Below, in pieces: positions 7,533 to 13,980 of a stretch of DNA of 15,853 nt. Under the pieces are notes generated by a model, which saw only the letters and a list, made by a program, of their open reading frames with translations, had not been told where the DNA came from and searched no databases. The stretch is from contig CAYTXI010000058.1 in the NCBI GenBank assembly GCA_964441935.1, positions 1 through 15,853 of the forward strand, in the 5' to 3' direction. Every line of letters begins with the position of its first letter. Position 1 is the first letter of the stretch. Source of the stretch: JBBDMC01 sp964441935 (GTDB lineage Bacteria; Pseudomonadota; Alphaproteobacteria; Rhizobiales; Kaistiaceae). The translations under genes were made by a program, and so were the position numbers.

Positions 7533-8495
7533 ATGAAAAGCTGGAAGATCGGCCTTTTTGCGGGCCTATCGCTTGCCATCGCTGCACTCGGCAGCGCCGC
7601 GGCGCAGGACTTTCCGACCAAACCGATCCGCGTCATCGTGCCGACCGATGCCGGCGGCAGCGTCGACGCCGTGGCGCGCATCGTTCAGCGCTTCGTCGAC
7701 GAGACGGATGCCCTCGGCGGCCAGAAGCTCGCCGTCGTCAACATGCCGGGCGCCGGCGGCACCATCGCGACGCGCTCCGTGCTTGAGGCGGAGCCCGACG
7801 GCTACACGATCGGCCTGTGGCACGAAGGGCTCATCACCTCCAAGGTCATGGGCGTCGTCGATTACGACCACACCGACTTCCGCATTCTCGGCATCACCGG
7901 CTACACCGAGATCGGCCTCGGCGTCGGCGACGACAACGAGATCGACTCCTACGACGATCTGATGGCCAAGGCCGAGGCCAATCCCGACACGGTTCTGGTG
8001 GCGACCAACGTCGGCCTCGCCGTGCACTTCGTGCCCTTGATGCTGCAGGACAAGGCGGGCGTGGTGCTTCGCTACGTCCAGGTCGGCGGCGGCGCCAAGC
8101 GCTTTCCCTCCGTCGTCGGCGGCCACACGGACATCGCCATCTTCAGCGTTTCGGAGTTCGTCAAGTGGGAGGACGCTGGCCTGAAGCCCATCGTCATCTT
8201 CTCCGAGGAACGCGTGCCCGAGTTGCCGGACGTGCCCACCGCCAAGGAGAAAGGCATCGACCTCATCGCCAACTCCATGCGGATCTGGGTAGCGCCAAAG
8301 GACACGCCGGACGACGCCTTCAAGGTCCTCGCCGACATGCTGCGCGCGGCCGCTGAGAGCGAGGCGGGGTCGAGCGCGCTCAAGGATGCCGGCTTCCGCG
8401 CCGTCTTCATCAGCCCGGAGGATACGGTCGCCATCCTTGACGAATGGAAGGCCAACGCCGAGCCGCTGGTTCCGACCGCCAAGGAACTGGAGTAG
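7533..8495 (+). CDS. tctC: TctC/Bug-family periplasmic substrate-binding protein of a tripartite tricarboxylate transporter
   Basis: The protein has 320 residues. A signal peptide (MKSWKIGLFAGLSLAIAALGSAAAQ) is followed by DFPTKPIRVIVPTDAGGSVDAVARIV (26-51), the first ligand-binding loop of Bug proteins, then NMPGAGGTIATRSV and later VGGGAKRFPSVVGGHTDI, the second conserved region. Bug proteins bind small anionic solutes such as dicarboxylates, tricarboxylates or terephthalate in the periplasm and pass them to TctA/TctB. The ligand cannot be read from sequence. An earlier start at 7497 is open, but the ATG at 7533 has GGGAGGAAGAGG (7521-7532) directly in front and gives a proper signal peptide. 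It is the first gene of the operon, with a stable hairpin before the next gene, and probably under the LysR regulator encoded downstream. Confidence 0.93.
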   Translation: MKSWKIGLFAGLSLAIAALGSAAAQDFPTKPIRVIVPTDAGGSVDAVARIVQRFVDETDALGGQKLAVVNMPGAGGTIATRSVLEAEPDGYTIGLWHEGLITSKVMGVVDYDHTDFRILGITGYTEIGLGVGDDNEIDSYDDLMAKAEANPDTVLVATNVGLAVHFVPLMLQDKAGVVLRYVQVGGGAKRFPSVVGGHTDIAIFSVSEFVKWEDAGLKPIVIFSEERVPELPDVPTAKEKGIDLIANSMRIWVAPKDTPDDAFKVLADMLRAAAESEAGSSALKDAGFRAVFISPEDTVAILDEWKANAEPLVPTAKELE

Positions 8496-8511
8496 ACTTC
8501 AACCCAAGACG

Positions 8512-8546
8512 ACGGGGGCGCGGGGCCGGGGGTCGCGCCCCCGTTT
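8512..8546 (+). terminator. Hairpin between tctC and tctB, partial terminator or mRNA stabiliser
   Basis: ACGGGGGCGCG (8512-8522) pairs perfectly with CGCGCCCCCGT (8534-8544) over 11 bp with an 11-base loop, followed by a very short T-run (8544-8546). It starts 16 bases after the tctC stop and ends 16 bases before the tctB ATG. Such hairpins after binding-protein genes often let the soluble component be made in excess over its membrane partners. Confidence 0.6.
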
Positions 8547-8560
8547 GCGCGGCACATGCC

Positions 8561-9103
8561 ATGCATCATCTGGTTTCCGATCCCGACGGCCGCGTCGACC
8601 TCGCGCTCGCCGTCGTCGTCTGGGTTGTCGCAGCCGCGGTCTACCTGGCCGCCGCCCAATTGCCGCCGCCGCTCTTCGATCCGGTCGGCTCGGCGGCTAT
8701 CCCCAAGCTCGTCGCCGTCGTCCTCGCCTTCCTCGCCACGCTGATTGTCGTTCAGCGGGTGATGCGGGGTCGCCGCGGCCGTCGCGAGACGCCGGCCCTG
8801 GCCTCCGCGCCCGCTGGCGACGCCGACCCGGTCGCGACCGACGCGCCGCTGCGACCCGGGATTGCCGCGATCTGCGTCGTCATTCTCGCCGGCTACACCG
8901 CCGTCATGACGTTCCGCATCCTTGGCTTTCGCGAGGCCACCGTTCCCTTCGTCATTCTCTTGGGCGGCGTGCTGTCCCGCTTCCGGCGGTCGACGCTGCT
9001 GATCCTCGTACCGATCGCGTTGGCGCTCAGCATCGGTTTCAGCTGGCTGTTTTCCGAGGTGCTCTATATCGACCTCCCGGTGACCCGGTGGCTGGCGCCT
9101 TGA
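8561..9103 (+). CDS. tctB: TctB-family small membrane subunit of the tripartite tricarboxylate transporter
   Basis: The protein has 180 residues with four predicted membrane segments: about 14-33, 44-64, 99-121 and a cluster from about 128 to 168. A charged, Ala/Pro-rich loop lies between the second and third (RGRRGRRETPALASAPAGDA). This is the usual TctB layout, although sequence conservation in the family is low and the call leans on its place between tctC and tctA. TctB is the small subunit of the inner-membrane complex, and its exact role is poorly known. The ATG at 8561 leaves 65 bases after tctC; no strong ribosome site is visible, so translation may depend on opening of the preceding hairpin. 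Sixteen bases separate it from tctA. Confidence 0.88.
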   Translation: MHHLVSDPDGRVDLALAVVVWVVAAAVYLAAAQLPPPLFDPVGSAAIPKLVAVVLAFLATLIVVQRVMRGRRGRRETPALASAPAGDADPVATDAPLRPGIAAICVVILAGYTAVMTFRILGFREATVPFVILLGGVLSRFRRSTLLILVPIALALSIGFSWLFSEVLYIDLPVTRWLAP

Positions 9104-9119
9104 CCCGGGGCCGCGTGGC

Positions 9120-10619
9120 ATGATCGGCGACCTCGGCGCCGCCCTCGGCTACGTTCTCCAGCCGGCGCCGCTGTTTTTCATCGTCCTCGGCACGTGGCTT
9201 GGCATCTTCGTCGGCGCGGTGCCGGGCCTCACCGGCGGCATGCTGATCAGCCTCGTCATCCCGCTGACCTTCTACATGAACTCCACTCACGCCTTGGTCT
9301 TGATGATCGCCATGTACGTCGGATCGGTGTCCGGCGGGCTGATCTCCGCGATGCTGTTCAGGATGCCCGGGACCCCGTCCTCGATCATGACCACGTTCGA
9401 CGGTTATCCCCTGGCGAAGCGGCAGCCGCACCGCGCCCTGGCGCTCGGCATTGGGGCCTCCTTGGTCGGCGGGCTGGTGGCTGGCTTCTTCCTTGTCGTG
9501 CTGTCGCCGCCGCTGTCGCGCTGGGCCCTGCAGTTCGGCCCGTGGGAATACTTCACCATGGTGCTGATGGCGATCGTGCTCATCGCCTCGCTGAGCGAAG
9601 GCTCCATGGCCAAGGGTCTGCTCGGGGGTTTTCTGGGCATGCTGTTTGCCATGCCCGGGTTCAACGAATCCGATGGTCAGTTGCGTCTCACCTTCGGCAT
9701 GCAGCAGCTTTCCGACGGCTTCCATCTGCTGCCGATGCTCCTCGGCATCTTCGTGGCGTCTCAAATCATCAAGGATGCCCTTGAGATGGATCGGCGGCCC
9801 GCTGCCGTCGATCTTGGCGCCGGGCGCGCGCTCGTGAGCATCCGCCAATGGACCCGCCACGGCTGGAATCTGCTGCGCTCGTCGGTGATCGGCACCTGGA
9901 TCGGCATTCTGCCCGGCGTCGGCGCCTCGATCGCGTCGATGGTCGCCTACGGCGTCACCAAGAACATGTCGAAGACGCCCGAGGCGTTCGGCACGGGCTG
10001 CGAGGAGGGCGTCGTCGCCTCCGAGGCGGCCAACAACGCCAACGTCGGCGGCGCGCTGATTCCGCTGCTGACCATGGGCATACCGGGAAGCCCGATCGAC
10101 GCGATCCTGCTCTCCGCCCTCATCCTCCACAACATCCAGCCGGGACCCATCCTGTTCATCGTCAACGGCGACTTCGTTTGGGCGCTGATCGCAGCCTATC
10201 TGGTTGCCAATCTGCTGATGTTCGCAACCATGACCGTGTCGGTGCGCCTGCTGGCGCGGGCCGTGACCATCGACCGCGCGGTGCTCCTGCCCATCATTTT
10301 CGTCTGCTGCGTCGTCGGTGCTTACGCGCTCGCCAACCGCATCTACGACGTCTGGGTCGTCGTCGCCTTCGGGATCATCGGCTTCGGTCTCGAGCGGGCG
10401 AAGGTGCCGCTTGGTCCGTTCGTCATCGGCTTCGTTCTGGAGCCTTTGTTCGAGGGCGAGTTCCGCGCCGCGCTGCAGATCTCCAATGGCGACATCTTCG
10501 GCATCGTCAATCAGCCGATCGCCATGGGCTTTTTCCTGGTGGCGGTGGCTATGCTGCTCTGGCCGCTTCTCCAGACCCGCTTCCGCAAGCCCGCGCGCGC
10601 CGTCGATTCACTCGACTAA
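9120..10619 (+). CDS. tctA: TctA-family large membrane subunit of the tripartite tricarboxylate transporter
   Basis: The protein has 499 residues with about 11-12 hydrophobic segments and is the transport channel of the system. The first family block is GAVPGLTGGMLISLVIPLTF (32-51) with GSVSGGLISAMLFRMPGTPSS and FDGYPLAKR. The second, inverted-topology block is ILPGVGASIASMVAYGVTKN, then PEAFGTGCEEGVVASEAANN and LIPLLTMGIPGSPIDA. Both blocks match the TctA consensus closely. The family uses the ion gradient for uptake of solute delivered by TctC. It has the family's usual length of about 500 residues. The ATG follows the tctB stop by 16 bases, in one operon. It ends 38 bases before the stop of the convergent LysR gene, and no terminator is evident between them. 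Confidence 0.96.
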   Translation: MIGDLGAALGYVLQPAPLFFIVLGTWLGIFVGAVPGLTGGMLISLVIPLTFYMNSTHALVLMIAMYVGSVSGGLISAMLFRMPGTPSSIMTTFDGYPLAKRQPHRALALGIGASLVGGLVAGFFLVVLSPPLSRWALQFGPWEYFTMVLMAIVLIASLSEGSMAKGLLGGFLGMLFAMPGFNESDGQLRLTFGMQQLSDGFHLLPMLLGIFVASQIIKDALEMDRRPAAVDLGAGRALVSIRQWTRHGWNLLRSSVIGTWIGILPGVGASIASMVAYGVTKNMSKTPEAFGTGCEEGVVASEAANNANVGGALIPLLTMGIPGSPIDAILLSALILHNIQPGPILFIVNGDFVWALIAAYLVANLLMFATMTVSVRLLARAVTIDRAVLLPIIFVCCVVGAYALANRIYDVWVVVAFGIIGFGLERAKVPLGPFVIGFVLEPLFEGEFRAALQISNGDIFGIVNQPIAMGFFLVAVAMLLWPLLQTRFRKPARAVDSLD

Positions 10620-10657
10620 GCGGCATACGGCGCACCCGCCGCCGCAGATACCTCGCC

Positions 10658-11602
10658 TCATGCTTTTCGGCGGCGCCTGCCGCGCTTGGCCCGCCTGCCG
10701 TATGGCTGCTGTCCGGCGGCCATTTCCTTACGCAACAACTCCAGGAAATGGATGCTGCACGGCGACAGCGAACGGTCTCTGACGCTGATGACGCCGGCCC
10801 GGCTCGACCATCCGAGCCACTCCGCGTTCAATCGGCAGAGGCCCTCCGCGAATTTGCTGACGGTGATCTCGGGCATCGCCGTGATCATGTCGGTCGTCCG
10901 CAACAGGCCGACGATGAGGTTCTGAGACAGCGCCTCGACCGAGACCGCCCTGGGCACGAAGCCCATCTCCCTGAAAGCGCTGTTCATCTGGATTGCCGTC
11001 GGGTCGGACGCCGTCGGCAGGACCCAGCGATACGGCTGCAGATCGTCCGGACGAACCTGTCGCTTCAAGGCGGCCAGCGGGTGCCCGTCGCGAACCGTGA
11101 GGAACAGACGGACGTCGCCGAGCGCCTCGCCCTCCAGTTCGTCCGGTAGATCGTCCGTTATGCGGCCGAGCATCAGATCGATCTTGCCGCGCAGCAACGA
11201 CGCCATTAGCTCGTCACGCGTCGCGGTCACCAGCTTGACCTGGACCTCGGGCACGGTCCGCATCAGCCTGGCGACAACGTTGGGGACGATGTGGCCGATC
11301 CAGTACTGACCCACGCCGACCGTGACCGTCCCGGCGAGCCCGGCCTTCATTGCCCGGATTTCGCTGTCGAGGTTGAGCATCTCGTGCTCGACCTTGTCCA
11401 GTCGCTGCAGGACCAATTCCCCGAACGGCGTCAAGTCGACGCCGCGCGGTTTGCGGTCGAAGAGGCGCGCGCCCAGAACGTCCTCGACCCGCGACACGAT
11501 CTTGGTCAGCGCCGGCTGCGTGATCCCCAGTTCGCGGGCGGCGGCGGAGATGTTGCCGCATTCCGCTACGGTGCGCAGGAACCGGATGTGCTGGGTGTCC
11601 AT
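10658..11602 (-). CDS. LysR-family transcriptional regulator, likely regulator of the transporter operon and sulfatase
   Basis: The protein has 314 residues. The N-terminal winged helix-turn-helix is HIRFLRTVAECGNISAAARELGITQPALTKIVSRVEDVLGARLFDR (about 5-50), followed by the linker helix and a LysR substrate-binding domain from about 90 (TVTVGVGQYWIGHIVPNVVARL) to about 295. The C-terminus is strongly basic (GRRAKRGRRRRKA). The frame is open for 97 more codons upstream, but the helix-turn-helix begins right after the ATG at 11602, the usual layout, and the extra part has no family match. It is convergent with tctA and divergent from the sulfatase gene. An ATTC-N7-GAAT box 10 bases before the start codon matches the box in front of tctC, which suggests autoregulation and operon control. 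The inducer is probably the transported compound or a breakdown product (inference). Confidence 0.93.
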   Translation of the reverse strand: MDTQHIRFLRTVAECGNISAAARELGITQPALTKIVSRVEDVLGARLFDRKPRGVDLTPFGELVLQRLDKVEHEMLNLDSEIRAMKAGLAGTVTVGVGQYWIGHIVPNVVARLMRTVPEVQVKLVTATRDELMASLLRGKIDLMLGRITDDLPDELEGEALGDVRLFLTVRDGHPLAALKRQVRPDDLQPYRWVLPTASDPTAIQMNSAFREMGFVPRAVSVEALSQNLIVGLLRTTDMITAMPEITVSKFAEGLCRLNAEWLGWSSRAGVISVRDRSLSPCSIHFLELLRKEMAAGQQPYGRRAKRGRRRRKA

Positions 11603-11611
11603 GAAAGCGAT

Positions 11612-11658
11612 ATTCCGGGAGAGAATGACAGTATCCCTCGCCGCCCGTTTCTCAGAAT
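11612..11658. promoter_or_regulatory. LysR-type box at the LysR gene start
   Basis: ATTC (11612-11615) and GAAT (11623-11626) are separated by seven bases, fitting the T-N11-A LysR box. It lies 10-24 bases before the LysR ATG (minus strand), where binding would block expression. A further half-site GAAT at 11655-11658 lies 32 bases away, about three helical turns, inside the small palindrome TTCT-C-AGAA (11649-11657). Confidence 0.5.
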
Positions 11659-11783
11659 ACCTGCGCGGCTGAGCCTGGCAAGGCATCGCCCCACCGCGAG
11701 CCGGCGCTCCGGGCCGCTGCGCCGACGGCGGAAGCGCCCATCGGGCGCTATTTCCCGCCGGTTGCCCACTATTCCGACCCGTT

Positions 11784-11811
11784 ATGAAGCTCAGGCGCAA
11801 TCGAGCTTTAT
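11784..11811. promoter_or_regulatory. Inverted repeat upstream of the sulfatase gene, candidate operator
   Basis: ATGAAGCTC (11784-11792) and GAGCTTTAT (11803-11811) form a 9-base inverted repeat with one mismatch around a 10-base centre. It lies about 75 bases before the sulfatase start and about 180 bases from the LysR start, in the divergent 284-base interval. A TATTCCG motif at 11770-11776 recurs at 11611-11617 in the LysR box. It could be an operator or a leader hairpin. Confidence 0.42.
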
Positions 11812-11886
11812 CTGCGTGACGGCGCTTCCCTAGTGTTCGGGGACCGGACGAACAGAAGCACGCGCGAAGAACAACGAGGTTGGTCT

Positions 11887-13320
11887 GTGCCAAGCGAAAT
11901 CGAGCCGCAAAACCTGCTCTTTGTTTTGTCCGATGAGCACAATCGGAAAGTGGCGGGATGCTACGGACATCCGTTCGTCAAGACGCCGAATATCGACCGG
12001 CTGGCGGCGAATGGGACGCTGTTCACCTCCGCCTATTGCAACAGCCCGATTTGCGTGCCGGCCCGCGCCTCCCTCGCCACCGGCCGCTACGTGCATGAGA
12101 TCGGCTGCTGGGACAATGCCTCGCCCTACGAGGGCAGACCGCAAAGCTGGCACCACATGCTGCGCGTGGCCGGCGTCGACGTCGTCTCCATCGGCAAACT
12201 GCATTATCGCGGCGGCGACGACTACGGGTTCACGGAAGAACTGCTGCCGCTTCACGTGGTCGGTGGCAAAGGCGATCTGAAGGGCCTGTTCAGGAAATCG
12301 ATGCTGCCCAAGAAGGGGACCGCTGATCTCGCGGCATTGGCCGGCCGGGGAGTGAGCTCGTACTCGCAGTATGACGGTCGTATCGCCGCGATGGCCGAGG
12401 ACTGGATCGCGCGCCGCTCCGCGGCCGCTGCAAACGAGCCCTTCGTGCTCTTCGTCAGCTTCGTGATGCCGCACTTCCCGTTGATCGCGCCGGAGGAGTA
12501 CTACGATCTCTACGCCGGCTACGGGCTCGACGAGCTGTCTTACCGTCTGAGTGCGCCGCCGCCGCAGCATCCGACGCTGAAACGGATGCGGCGGTATTTC
12601 GACTACGACAACCATTTTGACGACGACAAGCGGGCGATCGCGCTCAGGGCCTACTTCGGCATGGTCACCCGGCTCGACGAGCTCGTCGGCGGCGTGATCA
12701 CGGCGCTTGCCAGACACGGCCTCGACCGGCGCACCCGCGTCATCTACGCCTCCGACCACGGCGACAACCTCGGCAACCGCGGCATGTGGGGCAAGTCCGT
12801 GATGTACGAAGACTCCGTCGGCGTCCCGCTCATCGTCTCGGGCAAGGACATCCCCGCCGGACGCACGGTCACGACGCCGGTTTCGCTGATCGACATCGCG
12901 CCGACGGCCCTGCATGCCCTCGGCGTCTCGAGCGGGGTCGATCTGCCGGGGCGCTCGCTGATCGATCTTGCCCGGAACGAGGATGCCGAGCGCGTCGTCT
13001 TCTCCGAGTATCACGCGGCTGGGTCGGAAACCGGCCAGTTCATGATCCGCAAGCGAAACTGGAAGTACGTCGCCTACGTCGACGAGAGGCCGCAGCTTTT
13101 CGACCTGGAAAACGACCCTGACGAGCTCAACGATCTGTGGCATGACCCCCGGCACAAAGGCGTCATCGACGAGCTCCATGCCGAGCTCGAGGCCATCTGC
13201 GATCCGGTGGCGGTGAACGCGCGGGCCTTCCGCGACCAGCACGCTCGGATCGAGGAATCCGGCGGCGAGAGTGGCATCGAGAAGAGCGCGGACATCCCGT
13301 TCACGCCGGCGCCGGGCTGA
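11887..13320 (+). CDS. Formylglycine-dependent sulfatase, cytoplasmic, choline-sulfatase-like
   Basis: The protein has 477 residues. The sulfatase signature CVPARASLATGR starts at Cys56, which must be oxidised to formylglycine by a maturase not encoded here. Metal and active-site residues are visible: Asp16 in LSDEH, GKLH at 103-106, PHFP near 195, and the C-terminal metal pair D290-H291 in YASDHGDNLG, with K303. The run of features around the active site (N-S-P-x-C-x-P-A-R-A-S, then W-D-N-A-x-x-Y, LRVAG, GKLH, GF) parallels choline sulfatase BetC, but the long choline-sulfatase C-terminus is absent, so the substrate is open. There is no signal peptide from either possible start, so it should act in the cytoplasm. 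The GTG at 11887 is chosen over the GTG at 11833 because GAGG (11876-11879) lies 7 bases ahead. It is divergent from the LysR gene and near a solute importer. Confidence 0.92.
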   Translation: MPSEIEPQNLLFVLSDEHNRKVAGCYGHPFVKTPNIDRLAANGTLFTSAYCNSPICVPARASLATGRYVHEIGCWDNASPYEGRPQSWHHMLRVAGVDVVSIGKLHYRGGDDYGFTEELLPLHVVGGKGDLKGLFRKSMLPKKGTADLAALAGRGVSSYSQYDGRIAAMAEDWIARRSAAAANEPFVLFVSFVMPHFPLIAPEEYYDLYAGYGLDELSYRLSAPPPQHPTLKRMRRYFDYDNHFDDDKRAIALRAYFGMVTRLDELVGGVITALARHGLDRRTRVIYASDHGDNLGNRGMWGKSVMYEDSVGVPLIVSGKDIPAGRTVTTPVSLIDIAPTALHALGVSSGVDLPGRSLIDLARNEDAERVVFSEYHAAGSETGQFMIRKRNWKYVAYVDERPQLFDLENDPDELNDLWHDPRHKGVIDELHAELEAICDPVAVNARAFRDQHARIEESGGESGIEKSADIPFTPAPG

Positions 13321-13353
13321 CAGGCGGGGTCGTCGGCCGAGCGCGTGCACCAG

Positions 13354-13382
13354 TTGGTAACCCGCTCCAGGCAGTGATATGA
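13354..13382 (+). promoter_or_regulatory. Possible promoter of the CAP-domain gene
   Basis: TTGGTA (13354-13359) and GATATG (13376-13381) are 16 bases apart, with TG in front of the -10. Transcription would start near 13388, about 25 bases before the ATG. The match is moderate and untested. Confidence 0.33.
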
Positions 13383-13412
13383 CGCCCGACCCCCGTGGAG
13401 ACCGGTACCCCG

Positions 13413-13955
13413 ATGCGCCCGATCTCGCTCGCCCTGTCGCTGGTGCTGGCGGCCGCCCTCGCCGGCTGCACGACCGATTCCACGGCTGTCGGCAGCATCC
13501 TGTCGCGGCCCCGCGCCGTCACGGCGGTCAGCGTCGACGGCCGCACCGCGGCGGCGCAGATTTCCGGGTACCGGGCAACCCATGGCCTGCCCCCGGTCTC
13601 CGTCGATCAGCGGCTGACCCACATCGCCGCCGACCACGCCCGGCGCATGGCCGCGGCCGATCGCCTGGCCCACGCGCTCCCCGGCGAGGGCAGCTTCGCA
13701 CGGCGCCTGTCCGCCGGCGGCTTCGACGCCGCGATCGCCGCCGAGAACATCGGTGCCGGCTACAAATCCCTGGCCGCCGCCATGGCCGGCTGGCAGGGCT
13801 CCGCCGCCCACGACCGGAACCTCCTCAGGCCCGGCGTATCGCTGATCGGCATCGCCGCGTTTACCGCCCCCGACGGCAAGTACAAGACCTACTGGTCGCT
13901 GGTCCTCGCCGAGCCCCATACCGCGCGCTTCGGCGCGCGGTCCGCGTTCCGCTGA
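13413..13955 (+). CDS. CAP-domain (SCP-like) lipoprotein
   Basis: The protein has 180 residues. The signal peptide MRPISLALSLVLAAALAGC ends in a lipobox with Cys19, so it should be lipid-anchored in the periplasm. A compact CAP domain covers about 45-175: ISGYRATHGLPPVSVDQRLTH, then HARRMAAADRLAH with His87, AENIGAGY with Glu111, GWQGSAAHDRNLL with His133, and GIAAF followed by YWSLVLA. These His/Glu positions fit the CAP cavity residues. Bacterial CAP proteins have no settled function; envelope or metal/lipid-related roles are proposed. A GTG at 13395 in frame would add six residues, but the ATG gives a cleaner signal, with GGAG at 13397-13400. The gene is convergent with the acyl-CoA synthetase gene, 25 bases away, and its last codons form a very stable hairpin. 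Confidence 0.88.
   Translation: MRPISLALSLVLAAALAGCTTDSTAVGSILSRPRAVTAVSVDGRTAAAQISGYRATHGLPPVSVDQRLTHIAADHARRMAAADRLAHALPGEGSFARRLSAGGFDAAIAAENIGAGYKSLAAAMAGWQGSAAHDRNLLRPGVSLIGIAAFTAPDGKYKTYWSLVLAEPHTARFGARSAFR
13921..13940. terminator. cUUCGg tetraloop hairpin in the 3' end of the CAP gene
   Basis: CCGCGCGC, TTCG, GCGCGCGG: a perfect 8-bp all-GC stem closed by the extra-stable C(UUCG)G loop on the + strand. It lies in the coding sequence (residues ARFGAR), ending 12 bases before the stop codon, and about 40 bases beyond the stop of the convergent gene. No U-tract follows. It probably stabilises the transcript 3' end or hinders read-through from either side. Confidence 0.5.
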
Positions 13956-13980
13956 ACGACACGGACTTCGCGCCGAAAGA

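Noticed and set aside
7261..13320. Transporter-sulfatase cassette as a genomic island inserted at the tRNA-Arg 3' end
   Set aside because: tRNA genes are common integration sites and the cassette starts right after it, but I see no integrase, no repeated tRNA 3' segment and no obvious change in base composition.
11830..13350. 506-codon minus-strand frame opposite the sulfatase gene
   Set aside because: No domain is recognisable, and the sulfatase frame has the full catalytic set.
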